A stretch of 64,000 nucleotides of DNA from Elephas maximus indicus (lineage: Eukaryota; Chordata; Mammalia; Proboscidea; Elephantidae): contig NC_064820.1 of NCBI RefSeq assembly GCF_024166365.1, positions 66,565,501-66,629,500 on the forward strand. Reading direction: 5' to 3'. Positions 22,479-33,468 of this stretch are shown one piece after another (position 1 is the stretch's first letter; each line of letters opens with the position of its first letter). Below the pieces are notes generated by a model. It was not told the origin of the DNA and searched no databases. It saw only the letters and a program-made list of their open reading frames with translations. Position numbers and translations under genes: made by a program.

Positions 22479-23579
22479 GGTGCATAAAAATATCTTCAAA
22501 TCACTGGGCTTCAGTGGCTTCATGTAGCAGCCACGCTGTATGCAGGACCAGACACCAGATTTGTGGGACCTAAATCTTACATAATTTGGAGATTATTTCT
22601 TAGAAAAAAGAATACGTAATTTCAAATTCAAAATTAGATACGAATGTGAGTATTAATCTAGAACTTTCAAGGGCCCTGAAGCTCAAGCTGCATTAATTAG
22701 CACTGTGGGAAATCTACTTCTGTTGGGATGGTGAGCATTCCTTGTTACAGCCTGAGCAGAAATAAAGTACAATAAGAAGCAAGTAAGTCTCTTTGTGGAC
22801 TACCCTAGCTCTCCAGTGTACTATATCCGGTTTGGATTCAACAATTTAGAGACAAAGACCATGCTTTGAGACCTCATGGGGTTGGGGGTCAAAGAGAAGT
22901 TGGCTGTGGCAGGTACACAGCTCTCCATCTCTTTCCGTCAGCCACATAACTTCCCATAAATAGCCATCCCTCATACTGTGCAGAGGTTGAGAATATGAAT
23001 ATGTCAGTACCTCTTTTCCTCCACCTTCCCTCTTTATACAGCAGCAACAAGCAAACAGAGATCCTCATTCTTGTTAACTTGGAATATTGTTTGTACTCAC
23101 CTATACATGAAGGAAAGGCAGAACTGAAAACAAAGAAAAAATATAACTAGATAGACTGGAAATACTGCTTCCTCTGCTGAGTACTTCACCAAGATGAAAC
23201 CTGCTTCACTTTTATAACACAACTCATCAAATAACTGAGACAGCTCATAATATTATCCATCATGCTACGGTACTGTCCTTGGATGCTACAAAAGAACCTG
23301 TGTGGGTTGATTGCCAATTTGTTATTTTAAGTTCTTGAAAAATTTGACTATGGGGGGAAATTTCAAGAAAATTACCCAGTTCCCAGCCTGTGTACAGAGC
23401 ACTTACAGCACGTCCATAAGTAAGAACCACCAATTACATCTGCAGGCATTTGAAGGTGACCAGAGGATACATCCTGGCCTTCTCTCATCCATTCTTCTCA
23501 CATGGGCTTATAGAAGGGCTTCTTAGACGTGTCATATAGGAGCATGGAGTCTGTCAGGCGGGAGGTGAATACCTCCTAT
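22479..23579. other. Unassigned sequence
   Basis: No coding frame with recognisable motifs and no named repeat. Some parts may be very old repeats. Confidence 0.3.
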
Positions 23580-23940
23580 CTTCAGCCTTTGCATCTGCCG
23601 TGACTTCTGCTGAAAACATTCATCTCCTGACCTTCACATAGCCTGCTCCTTCTCACACTCCAAATCTCACTTCAGATTTCACCTTCTAAGAAGGGTATTT
23701 CCTGTCACCATGTCAGAAGTCACACTCATCCCCAAACAATCACTCTCTATCACCTCTCCCTGTCCATACACTTCACACCACTCACCACTATACATGGCTG
23801 TTTATTGTCTGTCTTCCCCCACTAGGGCAAGGACTCTGTCCTGTTCACCACTGTATTTCCAACGCCCAACACAGAGCCAGGCGCACTGTGAAAAAAGAAA
23901 AAGCAAAGAAAAACAGATTTGTGTGCTGAATAAATGAATT
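23580..23940 (+). repeat. L2 LINE 3' end
   Basis: It carries the ancient L2 3' signature in order: tgtctgtcttcccccactag, gcaaggactctgtcctgttc, accactgtatttccaacgcc, cagagccaggcgcac and a final gtgctgaataaatgaattg. An A-rich insertion of about 30 bases lies before the last block. Confidence 0.8.
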
Positions 23941-23945
23941 GGTGG

Positions 23946-24451
23946 TGTCATGGGTTGAATTGTATCCCCCAAAAAATGTGTGTATCAATTTGACTGGGCC
24001 ATGTTTGCCAGTGTTATGTAGTTGCCCTCCGTTTCGTGATTGTAATTTTATGTTCAAGAGGGTTAGGGTGGGATTGTAACACCTTTACTAAGGTCACATC
24101 CCTGACCCAATGTAAAGGAAGTTTCCCTGGGATATGGCCTACGCTACCTTTTATCTCTCAAGAGATAAAAAGGAAAGGGAAGCGAGCAGAGACGGGGAAC
24201 CTCATACCACCAAGAAAGCAGTGGTATGACGGAGCAGAGCACATCCTTTGGACCTGGGTTCCCTGTGCGGAGAAGCTCCTGGTCCAGGGGAACATTAATG
24301 AGAAGGCTGACAGAGAAAAAAAAGTCTTCCCCTGAGCTGATACCCTGAATTTGAACTGTTAGCCTACTTTACTGTGAGGAAATAAACCTCCCTTTGGTAA
24401 AGCCAACCGCTTGTGGTATTTGTGTTATAGCTGAACTAGATAACTAATACA
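23946..24451 (+). repeat. MaLR-like solo LTR, complete
   Basis: 506 bp that begin tgtcatgggttgaattgtat and end tagataactaataca (TG...CA). It contains agagataaaaaggaaaggg, a gaagcagaga-type TATA-distal block, atcctttggacctgggttcc and gaggaaataaacc as polyadenylation region. The 5' half shares the ggttgaattgt start of MaLR LTRs. Pieces of the same family are at 11050, 25476, 34028 and 35100. Confidence 0.65.
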
Positions 24452-24990
24452 AGGGGTATGTCATTTCTTTCAACAAGTATTATGAAACATGGTCAAAATA
24501 CTGGGAACCTCCAAAGGGATTATGATTGGAGAACGAGAGAGACTGCAATTTCAAAAGTGATCTCTCCAATTTTTTCAGCCCTCCTCAAACTTTCAGGAAT
24601 AAAAAACAAAGGTATAAGAGAGGACCAAAGAGCCCTTTGCTGTGGTGCCTGAGAAAGTGGTTCAACGTTTGAGAAGACCTCATGGTTAGACAATCTATGG
24701 TAGGAAACTTGAAAGGCACCTGAGAATATAGAACCTCTGTCCAATTCCAGATGCTCAAAAAACTGTACCTAGGCCCACCTGATCACTTGACATAAATTGT
24801 GATAGGAAGGCTGGTGTGTCACTTAGCTCCGGGTAATTCCTTAGAAGTCCTACAAGAATTTGGAACAAAAGCTGTTAAATGGGACTCAGTGACAGTGGAA
24901 CCTGATAAACCAGGAGGGCCATCAGATTGTACCAATTACACTGTTCTGCCACTGAGAAATTCCATACATTTTACCATGGCTAGCCTGTGC
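24452..24990. other. Unassigned sequence
   Basis: Short chance frames only (for example 24799-24996). No family is recognised. Confidence 0.3.
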
Positions 24991-25008
24991 CCCTGATAGT
25001 AGTAACAC

Positions 25009-25058
25009 TTATTAAGCCCCCCCCCCAAAAAAGGAAACCCTGGTGGCATTTATTAAGC
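25009..25058 (+). mobile_element. SINE head fragment of about 30 bp between 9-bp repeats
   Basis: A C-run, an A-run and only the SINE start ggaaaccctggtggca sit between ttattaagc at 25009-25017 and 25050-25058. Across the join the flank reads cacttattaagcacctacc, like an old MIR-type core. The SINE insertion probably lost its body by deletion. Confidence 0.5.
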
Positions 25059-25065
25059 ACCTACC

Positions 25066-25249
25066 ATATGCCAGAAAGAAACCCTAGTGGCGTAGTGGCT
25101 AAGTGCTACAGCTGCTAACCAAAAAGTCTGCAGCTCAAATCCACCAGGCGCTCCTTGGAAACTCTATGGGGCAATTCTACTCTGTCCTATAGGGTTGCCA
25201 TGAGTCAGAATCAACTCATCAGCAATGGGTTTTTTTATATGCCAGAAAG
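25066..25249 (+). repeat. AfroSINE, plus, first of a same-site series
   Basis: SINE body 25079-25236 (agtggcgtagtggctaagtgc to agcaatgggttttttt). The 13-mer atatgccagaaag flanks it at 25066-25078 and 25237-25249. Confidence 0.9.
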
Positions 25250-25410
25250 GAGCCCTGGTGGCACAGTGGTTAAGAGCTTGGCAGCTAATCAAAAGAGCAG
25301 TTAGAATCCACCAGCCACTCCTTGGAAACCCTAGTGCACAGTCCTACTCTGTCCTATAGCATTCCTATGGGTCAGAATTGACTCAACGGCAATGAATATA
25401 TGGCAGAAAA
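25237..25410 (+). repeat. AfroSINE, plus, second of the series
   Basis: SINE body 25250-25397 (ccctggtggcacagtggttaa to ctcaacggcaatga). Its left repeat is the right repeat of the previous SINE. Its right repeat atatggcagaaaa (25398-25410) differs slightly. Confidence 0.9.
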
Positions 25411-25475
25411 GGAACCCTGGTGGCCCAGTGGTTAAGCGTTTGACTGCTAACTGAAAGGGCAGTGGTTCGAACTGA
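25411..25475 (+). repeat. AfroSINE head, third of the series, truncated
   Basis: Only the tRNA-like head is present (aaccctggtggcccagtgg to cagtggttcgaac). The sequence then switches into an LTR end, so the SINE body was lost or replaced. Confidence 0.8.
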
Positions 25476-25606
25476 AGGACTTTCCCTGGAGCTGGCACCC
25501 TGAATTCAGACTTCTAGCCTACTAGACTATGAGAGAATAAAATTCTCTTTGTTAAAGGCACCCACTTGTAGTATTTCTGTTATAGTAGCACTAGATGACT
25601 GAGACA
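25476..25606 (+). repeat. MaLR-like LTR, 3' end fragment
   Basis: ggagctggcaccctgaattc, gagagaataaaattctc and tagtagcactagatgactga match the end of the 23946-24451 LTR family. Confidence 0.65.
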
Positions 25607-25759
25607 TCTCTTGATCTATGTACAAGTTCCGCATGAGCACAATTAAGTGTTCTTCACAATGTTATCCATAATTTGTTATGATCCACACAGTCAAATGCCT
25701 TCACACTCAAATTAGCAATTCCCAGACTGGGGGAAGATAATCAAAAATTCAACTTTAGA

Positions 25760-26616
25760 ATCAGTTGCCACCGAGTTGATTCCAACTCATAGCAACCTCA
25801 TGTGTGTCAGAGTAGAAGTGTGTTCCATAGGGTTTTCTTTTTTTATATACATATAAATACATATACATACAGCTTCCACATGTACAATTCAGTGACACCG
25901 ATTACATTGTTTGAGTTGTGCAATCATTCTCACCCTCCTTTTCTGAGTTGTTCCTCCACCATTAACATAAATTCACTGCTCCCTAAGGTTCCTAGCTAAT
26001 CTTTGAGTTGCTGCTGTCATTTTGATCCCGTATAGATAGTTCTTAAAAGAGCGTAATGCTAAAGGCAGGCAATTTTTACTAAAAAAGTAAGCTAAAATAT
26101 TATTTGGTTTTAAGAAGATTACAGAGGATATTTTTGGTTTAAGGGCAACGGTTTATCTCAGGGCAATAGTTTCGGGGGTTCATCCAACCTTCACGGCTCC
26201 AGGAAGTTTGTAGTGCATGAGAATTTGAAATTCTGTTCTATGTTTTCCCCCTTTTGGTCGGGATTTGTCTACGGAATCTTTGATTAAAATGTTGAGTAAT
26301 GGTAGCCAGGCACCATCCAATTCTTCTGATTTCATGGCAAAGGATGCAGTTGTTCATGGAAGCAATCAGCCACACATTCTGTATCATCCTCCTATTCCTG
26401 ACTCTCTTTCTTCCTCTGTTATTCCAGGCAAATAGAGACCAATCGTCGCGCCTTGGGTGGCTGCTTGCAAGCTTTTAAGAAGGCCCCCATAGGGTTTTCC
26501 ATGACTGATTTTTCAAAAGTAGATCACCAGGCCCTTCTTCTGAGGCACCTTGGGATGAACTTGATCCTCCAACCTTTCAGTTAGCATCCAAACACATTAA
26601 TCTTTTGCTCCACCGA
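25760..26616 (-). repeat. AfroSINE, long variant, minus strand, split by an L1 tail
   Basis: Pieces 25760-25837 (tail side: ttgccaccgagttgattcc) and 26500-26616 (head side: ctccaacctttcagttagc) form one SINE. It is opened within catagggttttc by the element at 25838-26486. Confidence 0.85.
25825..26499 (-). mobile_element. L1 3' UTR insertion, minus strand, with perfect 13-bp TSD
   Basis: The 649-bp insert 25838-26486 starts with T-run and ttatatacatataaatac (reversed L1 tail). It ends in reverse at aagcttttaagaaggccc, which matches the L1 3' UTR word tcttaaaagcttgcgagcag found at 36009. ccatagggttttc is repeated exactly at 25825-25837 and 26487-26499. The 5' part of L1 is absent. Confidence 0.88.
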
Positions 26617-26791
26617 GTGTGAACTGGTGGGCAACAAATAAAGCACTATATCAGGTTCCTACTTCTGCATGATCTCTTTGTGTTTAAGGACCTATGCCCT
26701 CTTGCACTCTTTCTTAAAACAACATTTTATATGTTATGTGGGTCTGTAATATACAAATGACATTTTGGATAAAGTGCTGTTTTGGAGACTC
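26617..26791. other. Unassigned short gap
   Basis: No feature was recognised. Confidence 0.3.
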
Positions 26792-26997
26792 AGTTGTTGT
26801 TGGATGCCGTCAAGTTGTTTTTAACTCATAGTGAGCCCATGTGACCGAGTAGAACTGCCTCATAGGGTTTTCTTGGCTGTAATCTTTACCGAAGCAAACC
26901 CTCACTTCTTTATCCTGTGGAGACACTGGGTAGGTTTTAGCCACCAACCATGCCCTTAGCAGCAGAGAGCCTAACTGTTTATGCTACCAGGGAGTCT
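26792..26997 (-). repeat. AfroSINE, long variant, minus strand
   Basis: gttgttgttggatgccgtcaag (BovB-type tail), agaactgcctcatagggttt, ggctgtaatctttaccgaag, then head-side accagggagtct. Diverged but complete. Confidence 0.8.
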
Positions 26998-27714
26998 GGG
27001 TTTTTTGTTTGCTTGTTTGTTATACACCACACTTGCTTTTATCTAAAGGACCCAGAAGTGATTGTTACTTTAGAACCTAGAACCCCACCCCGATAGAAAA
27101 TTCCTACAACCGATAACATCCATCTACAAAAGGCACTATCCAGGCCCCAAAGACTGCATCTGTGATACTTGAAACTGCCAGTGCAAACAGCAATGTACTG
27201 TTTATCCAGCTTGTACTGAGAAAGGCTGCATTGTATTGGTACACCCAACAGTACAATTTTAAAAGGTAGAAGCATACACTCAGGTGAGGTGCCTTAAGAT
27301 GCAAATCACTCTCCAAAGGGGGTGGAATGCTACCAGTCACAATGAAAAAAAACTTCTTTCATCTCTTTATGCCTTTTCTCCTTACTCCCTTGGTTGTTGG
27401 CTCACCAGCTAAATAAGTTGAAACATCTGTTATTCCCCAAAGAAAGTTAAAATACTGTGGGAACCCAGGGCCTGCTTGAGAGGTTACACTCCACATTCTT
27501 AAAAGTTGCTGCTGCTACTGCCAATGTTTGAAACTTTATATTGTGACACCCAAATCGTAGCGTCATGTTATCCACTACAGCCCTTTAGCAAGAGAGCAAT
27601 GGTCTTCATTTTGCTAGAGATTTCTGTATCAGTAATACCAGCACTAGAAATCTCTAGCAAGGACTCAGGGCTTATCACTAATGAGAAAATATACGACTGT
27701 GAGGTATTCAGGTA
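26998..27714. other. Unassigned sequence
   Basis: No named repeat or gene. The overlapping minus frames at 27039-27340 have no recognisable motif. Confidence 0.3.
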
Positions 27715-27995
27715 GGTTGTTGTTGAGTTGCTGTTGTTAGTTGCTTTGCACTTGGCTCTGAATCAAAATAACCTTATGGAGAGCAGAAAGCAGCGCTGCC
27801 CTGCCCTGTGTCATCTTCATGATCTTTGGTATGTTTGAATCCATTGTTGAGGCCGTTGTGTCTGTCTGTCTCATTGAGGTTTTCCCTAATTTTCATGGGC
27901 CCTCTACATAATCAAACATGACATTCTTTTCTAGTGGTTGGTCTTTCCTGGTGACATGTCCAAAGTGAGGCAGCCAAAGTCTCCCCATCCTAGCT
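27715..27995 (-). repeat. BovB 3' end, minus strand, old
   Basis: A highly diverged copy whose blocks run in order: ttgttgttgagttg, gaatccattgttgaggccgt, tgtctgtctcattgaggttt, ggtgacatgtccaaagt and ctccccatcctagctta. Confidence 0.75.
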
Positions 27996-28392
27996 TAGGT
28001 ACGAAATATACTTAATTAATAATTTCCATCTGAAAAACTGTGATAAGGATGAGGCAAAAAGTTGCAGCCTAAACCATCTCTGTATACTGGTTATCTACAC
28101 AGCCTAAGTTTACTGATGAAATGGCAACTCTCCGCTTTATCCCATGTTATAAATACTGGACTCATATAAAATCTAGAAGCTAAATTAATCTTGAGGAAAG
28201 TTAAATATTTGTACTTAAAATACAACATTTCCTAACAAATTTCCTAATATTTTTGGAGGAACTACTTTAATTCTCCTGTAATCTAGATTGCTGGGGTCCA
28301 TGGAGTTGGGGTGATCCATCCAGGCCATTTACCCTTAGGTAGCCTTTTGAATCTTGAGCCTTTAAAGAACTGGTTTTCTTAGAGTCAACTTT
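27996..28392. other. Unassigned sequence
   Basis: No named repeat or gene was seen. Confidence 0.3.
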
Positions 28393-28722
28393 GGAGCCCT
28401 GGTGATACAGTGGTTAAGCGATTGCCTTCTAACCAAAAGGTCAGCAGTTCGAATCTACCAGCTGCTTAGCAGCCCTATAAACCCATTGCCGTCGAGTCGA
28501 TTCTGACTTATAGTGACCCTATAAGGTAGAGTAGAACTGCCCCCTAGAGTTTCCAAGGAGTGCCTAGTGTGTTCGAACTGCCAAGCTTTTGGTTAGCAGC
28601 CGTAGCACTTAATCACTACACCACCAGGGTTTCCTAGAAACCCTGTGGGGCAGTTCTACTCTATTCTATAGGGTTACTGTGAGTCAGAATCCACTCAAGG
28701 GCAATGGATTTGATTTTGGTTT
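28393..28722 (+). repeat. AfroSINE, plus, split by a minus-strand AfroSINE
   Basis: Plus copy: head 28393-28477 (ggagccctggtgatacagtgg) and body 28635-28722 (ctgtggggcagttctactc to gggcaatggatttg). The gap holds an opposite-strand copy. The pieces fit end to end in the family. Confidence 0.88.
28466..28644 (-). repeat. AfroSINE, minus, inserted in a plus-strand AfroSINE
   Basis: Copy 28478-28634: acccattgccgtcgagtcg to accaccagggtttcc. A diverged TSD is likely, ttagcagccct (28466-28476) and ctagaaaccct (28634-28644), 8 of 11 matching. Confidence 0.85.
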
Positions 28723-29557
28723 ACAGTCACCTTCGAGTCAAAAATAGCCTAGTAAGCAGCTTAGCAGAGACTGTTTTGCCTTAGGCATTGGGCCCTTTTG
28801 GAAAATTATCTATGTGCAGCCAGTTTAGAGAAACAGGAACTCCAGGGTCTGACTAGAAGCTGTTTTAGCATGTATGGCGTGTACTTAATGACTGTTTTTA
28901 CAGCTGACTGACCCTGAGACCTTACATGTATGTGCTCTATCTTCTGAGAAACCAACATGGAAGGAGTTTACAATGGCCTTCAGGTGACTACCCTGCCCAG
29001 ACTCCACCTATATAGCCTGTTTTCACATCCCCTCTTTTTTTTTTCTTCAAAGCACCTTCCAGATACTTTCAGGTTGATGGTTCCCAGTTGGAATCGTATC
29101 TTTTCAAAATAAATATATTCTGTTACACTAATTTCTGGTGTTTCTCTGCACATTCAGGTTTTTTAACAGTCTAGACAAATTTGTTTTCCCGTCTCTACTT
29201 CTTTCTCTTCATTATTTTACATAAGTATTATTGGTGGTAGATAACTTTACAACTTATTCTTTAGGTAACAAAATATGAATGGGTCCATGACTGAATTTCA
29301 GTAGGAACAAGCATTCCCCAGAGATGAATACAATTACTGTCAAGATTTTGTGGCTCCCCTTTTGAGAAAGAGAGTAGAAACATCTTTATTCATAGGAAAG
29401 ACATTTGCATCTTGTTAGGCAAAAGCATAAAGTTATTATTGTTTCAATAAGGAAATTCAAACATGTGTAGAAGGGTGCATATGGACACTGAGTAGCTAAA
29501 AGGATGAAAAAAAAAAGGATGAGATGTGATAATTATTAAGCAGTTATTAAATATATC
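28723..29557. other. Unassigned sequence
   Basis: The segment near 28900-29110 (cagctgactgaccctgag to aaaataaatatattctg) looks like an old LTR-type end, but I cannot assign it. No gene is seen. Confidence 0.3.
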
Positions 29558-29727
29558 AAAAAAAAAAAATCAAACCGGTTGCCAGTGAGTCAATTTTGAC
29601 TCATAGCGACCCTATAGGACAGAGTAGAACTGCCCCATAGGGTTTCCAAGGAGTGGCTGGTGGGTTTGAACTGCCAACCTTTTTTGATTAGCAGCTAAGC
29701 TCTTAACCACTGTGCCACCAGGGCTCC
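29558..29727 (-). repeat. AfroSINE, minus strand
   Basis: Reverse of a T-tailed SINE: A-run, caaaccggttgccagtgag, cgaccctataggacagagt, and head gtgccaccagggctcc. A short aatatat occurs on both flanks and may be part of the TSD. Confidence 0.9.
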
Positions 29728-29773
29728 AATATATACAGATAGATATCATTATTATCTAATTAGTATTAATAAA

Positions 29774-29980
29774 GAAGACCCAAAGGTGCAATGGTTAAGC
29801 ACTCAGTTGCTAACCAAAATGTTGGCAGTTCAAATCCACCCAGTGGCTCCTTGGGAGAAAGACCTGGCAATCTGCTTCTGTAAAGATTGCTGCCTAGAAA
29901 ACGCTAAAAGAGCTGTGGGGCAGCTCTACTCTGTCACACAGGATCCCTGTGAGCAGGAATCAACTCGGCAGCAAATGACA
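29774..29980 (+). repeat. AfroSINE, long variant, plus strand
   Basis: Head acccaaaggtgcaatggtt, then the extra block gaaagacctggcaatctgc, then the body and tail ctcggcagcaaatgaca. The extra block matches BovB B 5' UTR gaaggacctggcagtctat near 7922-7940. Confidence 0.85.
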
Positions 29981-30047
29981 TCTCAGCTCCGTACCCACAT
30001 TTCTATACCAAGGCAGGGACTCTACAAACCACATTTCTCCTTTGTCA

Positions 30048-30335
30048 GCTGGTTTCATGCTGTTGCCCTGACTCATGGGGACCCTACCCGCAATGGAACG
30101 AAATGCTGCCCAGTCCTGTCAATCTGACCATTGTGATCCACAGGGTTTTTACTACCTGATTTTTGGGAGTAGGTTGCCAGGCCTTTCTTCCTAGTCCATC
30201 TTAGTCTAGAAGCTTCTCTGAAACTTGTTGAACATGGTAGCAACACACACTGACAGTAGTAGCTGTGCGTGAGGTGCACTGGCCAGGAATGGAACCCGAG
30301 AAGGTAAGAATTCTACCACTGAGCCTCCAGTGCTT
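30048..30335 (-). repeat. tRNA-Gly-headed composite SINE, minus strand
   Basis: Read on the minus strand, the head (ggctcagtggtagaattct, then ggttccattcctggcc) is like tRNA-Gly. The body (ctagactaagatggactagg, ggcctggcaacctactccc) matches the BovB 5' UTR at 7898-7960. The end (gggcagcatttcgttccatt, then the catgagtcagggcaac tail) matches BovB 3' sequence at 10903-10950. A second copy is at 55331-55666. Confidence 0.75.
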
Positions 30336-31486
30336 CCATGTTAAATTCTGCCAATAAAGAAAAATTGGAAGGCAGGAGGAGGGGGAAGGAACTTACTCAT
30401 TCCTGTTTGCTTGCCGTTTCTATCAGTTTTGCTCCATTCTCATTAGCATTGCTGCATCTGTGCCCTTCACCCCAGAGGTTGGTTCTAGCAGCTGTTGATT
30501 TCCATTTCCAGCTTTCCACACTCCCACACACTTCTTTCCTCATCACAGTCCACTCACCAGGAGAAGCAGCAACCAGCACCTCAGAGGTCTGAACCCCAGC
30601 TCACGAAGGCCACCTTCTTTGAGCTTCTGAGGGATTGGCTGTAACCAGGGAGCTCTGCCTTCGAGCACCTGAACTAAATCAGTAGTTGGTGATACTCCTC
30701 TCAGAGGTTCAGTTCTAGCTCTGCAGGGCCTCTCCTCAAAGTTTCTAGGTTCTGATAACCCCAGTCTCTTCCCTTCCTACAGTTACTATCTCTGAGATAC
30801 CTCAGTGTTCTCTTCCATGGTTTTTCAACCCTGCAACACCTGTTTACCAATTTCTTACGTTACATTTTCTCTGCTAAAATGGCTGATGTGGTTTCCGTTT
30901 AGAGGAGGGTTGAAGGGAGGGGCACCGGGATTGTTTGTGGTGAGATAACCTTAGGAAACACTGAGTTAAGCAAATTAAAAATGGTTTCTCTGTAACAGGG
31001 TTTACCATAGCCTGTGCACGCACTACTTTGTATTGCACATTTCCAAGTGAAGAACATTTCCCAAACTTAATTGAGCGTGGAACCCACATGGTGTGAAGTG
31101 TGTCATGAGATTAATGTTCCACGGAGCAAACATTCAGAAACGCTGGACTCAGATAACAGATCTTGGAACTCACACAAACGCTTCTCTATTATCAGTAGCT
31201 GAACACGTAATATCCTCTATTCTCCTGCCCAATAGAAGACACTTCATTTAAAACAGAGGAAAAAAACCTGGTAAATCCACTATAATACACTTGTTTCAGG
31301 CCAGGCAGCCACAGACATAGCAAAGTGGAGGATAGAGGCGATACTCTTAAAAAGAAAACACCGACATTTTAGTGAATATTCCAGGTATTTGGATAGATAG
31401 AAAATGGATCATAAAATACAACGCTACATTCTAATCACAGTTTCAACTTAAAGAGTGATCTTTGATTCTCTTTATAGTAGTATGTT
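30336..31486. other. Unassigned sequence
   Basis: No named repeat or gene was recognised in 1.15 kb. Its frames (for example 30338-30592) show no motif. Confidence 0.35.
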
Positions 31487-33468
31487 ATTGTTGTCGTTGT
31501 CGTTGTTAGGTGCCATCAAGTCGGTTCTGACTCATAGCGACCCTATGTATAATAAGACAAAACACTGACCTGTCTTGCGCCATCCTCACAATCGCTGCCA
31601 TGCGTGAGCCTGTTGTTGCAGCCACCATGTCAATCCATCTCACTAAGGGTCTTCCTCTCCTTCCCTGACCCTCTACTTCACAAAGCATGGCGTCCTTCTC
31701 CAGGGCCTGATCTCTCCTGATAACATGTCCAAAGTATGTGTGGCGCAGTCTCATCATCCTTGCTTCTAAGGAGCATTACGGTTGTACTTCCTCCAAGACA
31801 GATTTGTTCATTCTTTTGGCAGTTCGTGGATGTGATAGTGAAGATTGTGTGTCAGCCTGGCTGGGCCACGATTCTCATTGTTTATATGTGATCACTCCCA
31901 TGATCAAATCTGCTATGAATAGCCGATCAGTTGAAAGGGAGTTTCCTAGGGGGTGTAACCTACGTCCAAATATAAGCAGATGTTCTAGCTTTTTTGTTCA
32001 CTCTGGATCCTGCAGCTGTCTCCTGTTTGTCTGGCCTCTGGTTCTTGGGACTTAGCTATCAGCTTATCTGCCAATTTGGGATCCGTCGATCTTCACAGAC
32101 TTTCAGCAAGAGCCCTGCTTTCCGACCTGCCAATCTTGGGTTTGCCAGCCCTTGCAGCTACGTGAATCAAGAGAAGCCTCTATCCTGATCCACAGACTTG
32201 GGACATTCCAGCCTCTACAATCAAGTGAGCTATTTCCTTGATATAAATTTCTCTCTGTATATATTGATATGCTTTACTGGTTTTTGCTTCTCTAGAGAAC
32301 CCAGCCTAGTACAATGGTATATTCAATGTTCTTCACCAACACCGCAATTCAAAGGTGTCAATTCTTCCTCAGTCTTCCTTATTCATCTTCCAGCTTTCAC
32401 ATGCATAGGAGGCAATTGAAAACACCATGGCTTGGGTCAGGTACACTTTAGTCCTCAAGGTGACATCTTCGCTTTTCAACACTTTAAAGAGATCTTTTGC
32501 AGCAGATTTGCCCAATGCAACGTGCCTTCTGATTTCTTGGCTGCTGCTTCCATGGGTGTTGATTGTGGATCCAAGTAAAATGAAATCGTTGACAACTTTA
32601 ATCTTTTCTCTGTTTATCATGATGTTGCTTATTGGTCCAATTGTGAGGGTTTTTGTTTTCTTTATTTTGAGGTATAATCCATACCGAAGGCTGTAGTCTT
32701 TGATCTTCATCAGTAAGTGCTTCAAGTCTTCCTCACTTTCAGCAAGCAAGGTTGTGTCATCTGAATAACAGAGGTTGTTAATGAGTCTTCATCTAATCTT
32801 GATGCCCCATTCTTCTTCATATGGTCCAACTTCTCCGATTATTTTCTCAGCGTACAGATTGACTAGGTATGTTGAAAGGATACAACCTCGACACACACTT
32901 TTCCTGACTTTAAACCATGCAGTATCCCCTTGTTCTGTTCAAACGACTGCCTCTTGATCTATGTACAGGTTCTGCATGAGCACAATTAAGTGTCCTGGAA
33001 TTCCCATTCTTAGTAATGTTATCCATAAATTCTTATGATCCACACCATCGAATGCCTTTGCATAGTCAATAAAACACAGGTTAACATCTTTCTGGTATTC
33101 TCTCCTGTCAGCCAAGACCCATCTAACATCAGCAGTGATATCCCTGGCTCTGTATCCTCTCTGAACCTGGCTTGAATTTCTGGCTGTTCCCTGTCGATAT
33201 ACTGCTACAGCCGCTTTTGAATGATTTTCAACAAAATTTTGCTTGTGTGTGATATTAATGATATTGTTCAATAATTTCCACATTTGATGGGATCACCTTT
33301 CTCGTGAAGAGGCATAAATATAGATCTCTTCCAGTCGATTGGCCAGGTAACTGTCTTCCAAATTTCTTGGCATAGTTGAGTGAATACTTCTAGCACTGCA
33401 TCCATTTCTTGAAACATCTCAACTGGTATTCCGTCAATTCCTGGAGCCTTGTTTTTCATCAATGCCTT
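31487..33468 (-). mobile_element. BovB copy C, minus strand, 5'-truncated, split by an LTR
   Basis: It starts in reverse with the tail (ttattgttgtcgttgtcgtt) at 31487-31830 and resumes at 32314-33468 after an LTR. The reversed coding sequence covers the C-terminus (FGHVIRRDQALEKDAMLCEVEGQ), the YADD region (reverse near 32752-32765, where the codons give ADD changed around ATA) and KAFDGVDHK near 33040, up to LMKNKAPGIDGIPVEM near 33430. Stops occur. The copy ends in the RT domain, so the endonuclease part is absent. Confidence 0.9.

Noticed and set aside
25009..25475. Direct repeats with regular spacing, suggestive of a repeat-spacer array
   Set aside because: The repeats are TSDs and the 'spacers' are SINEs of one family. 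The genome is mammalian, so a CRISPR array is not plausible.
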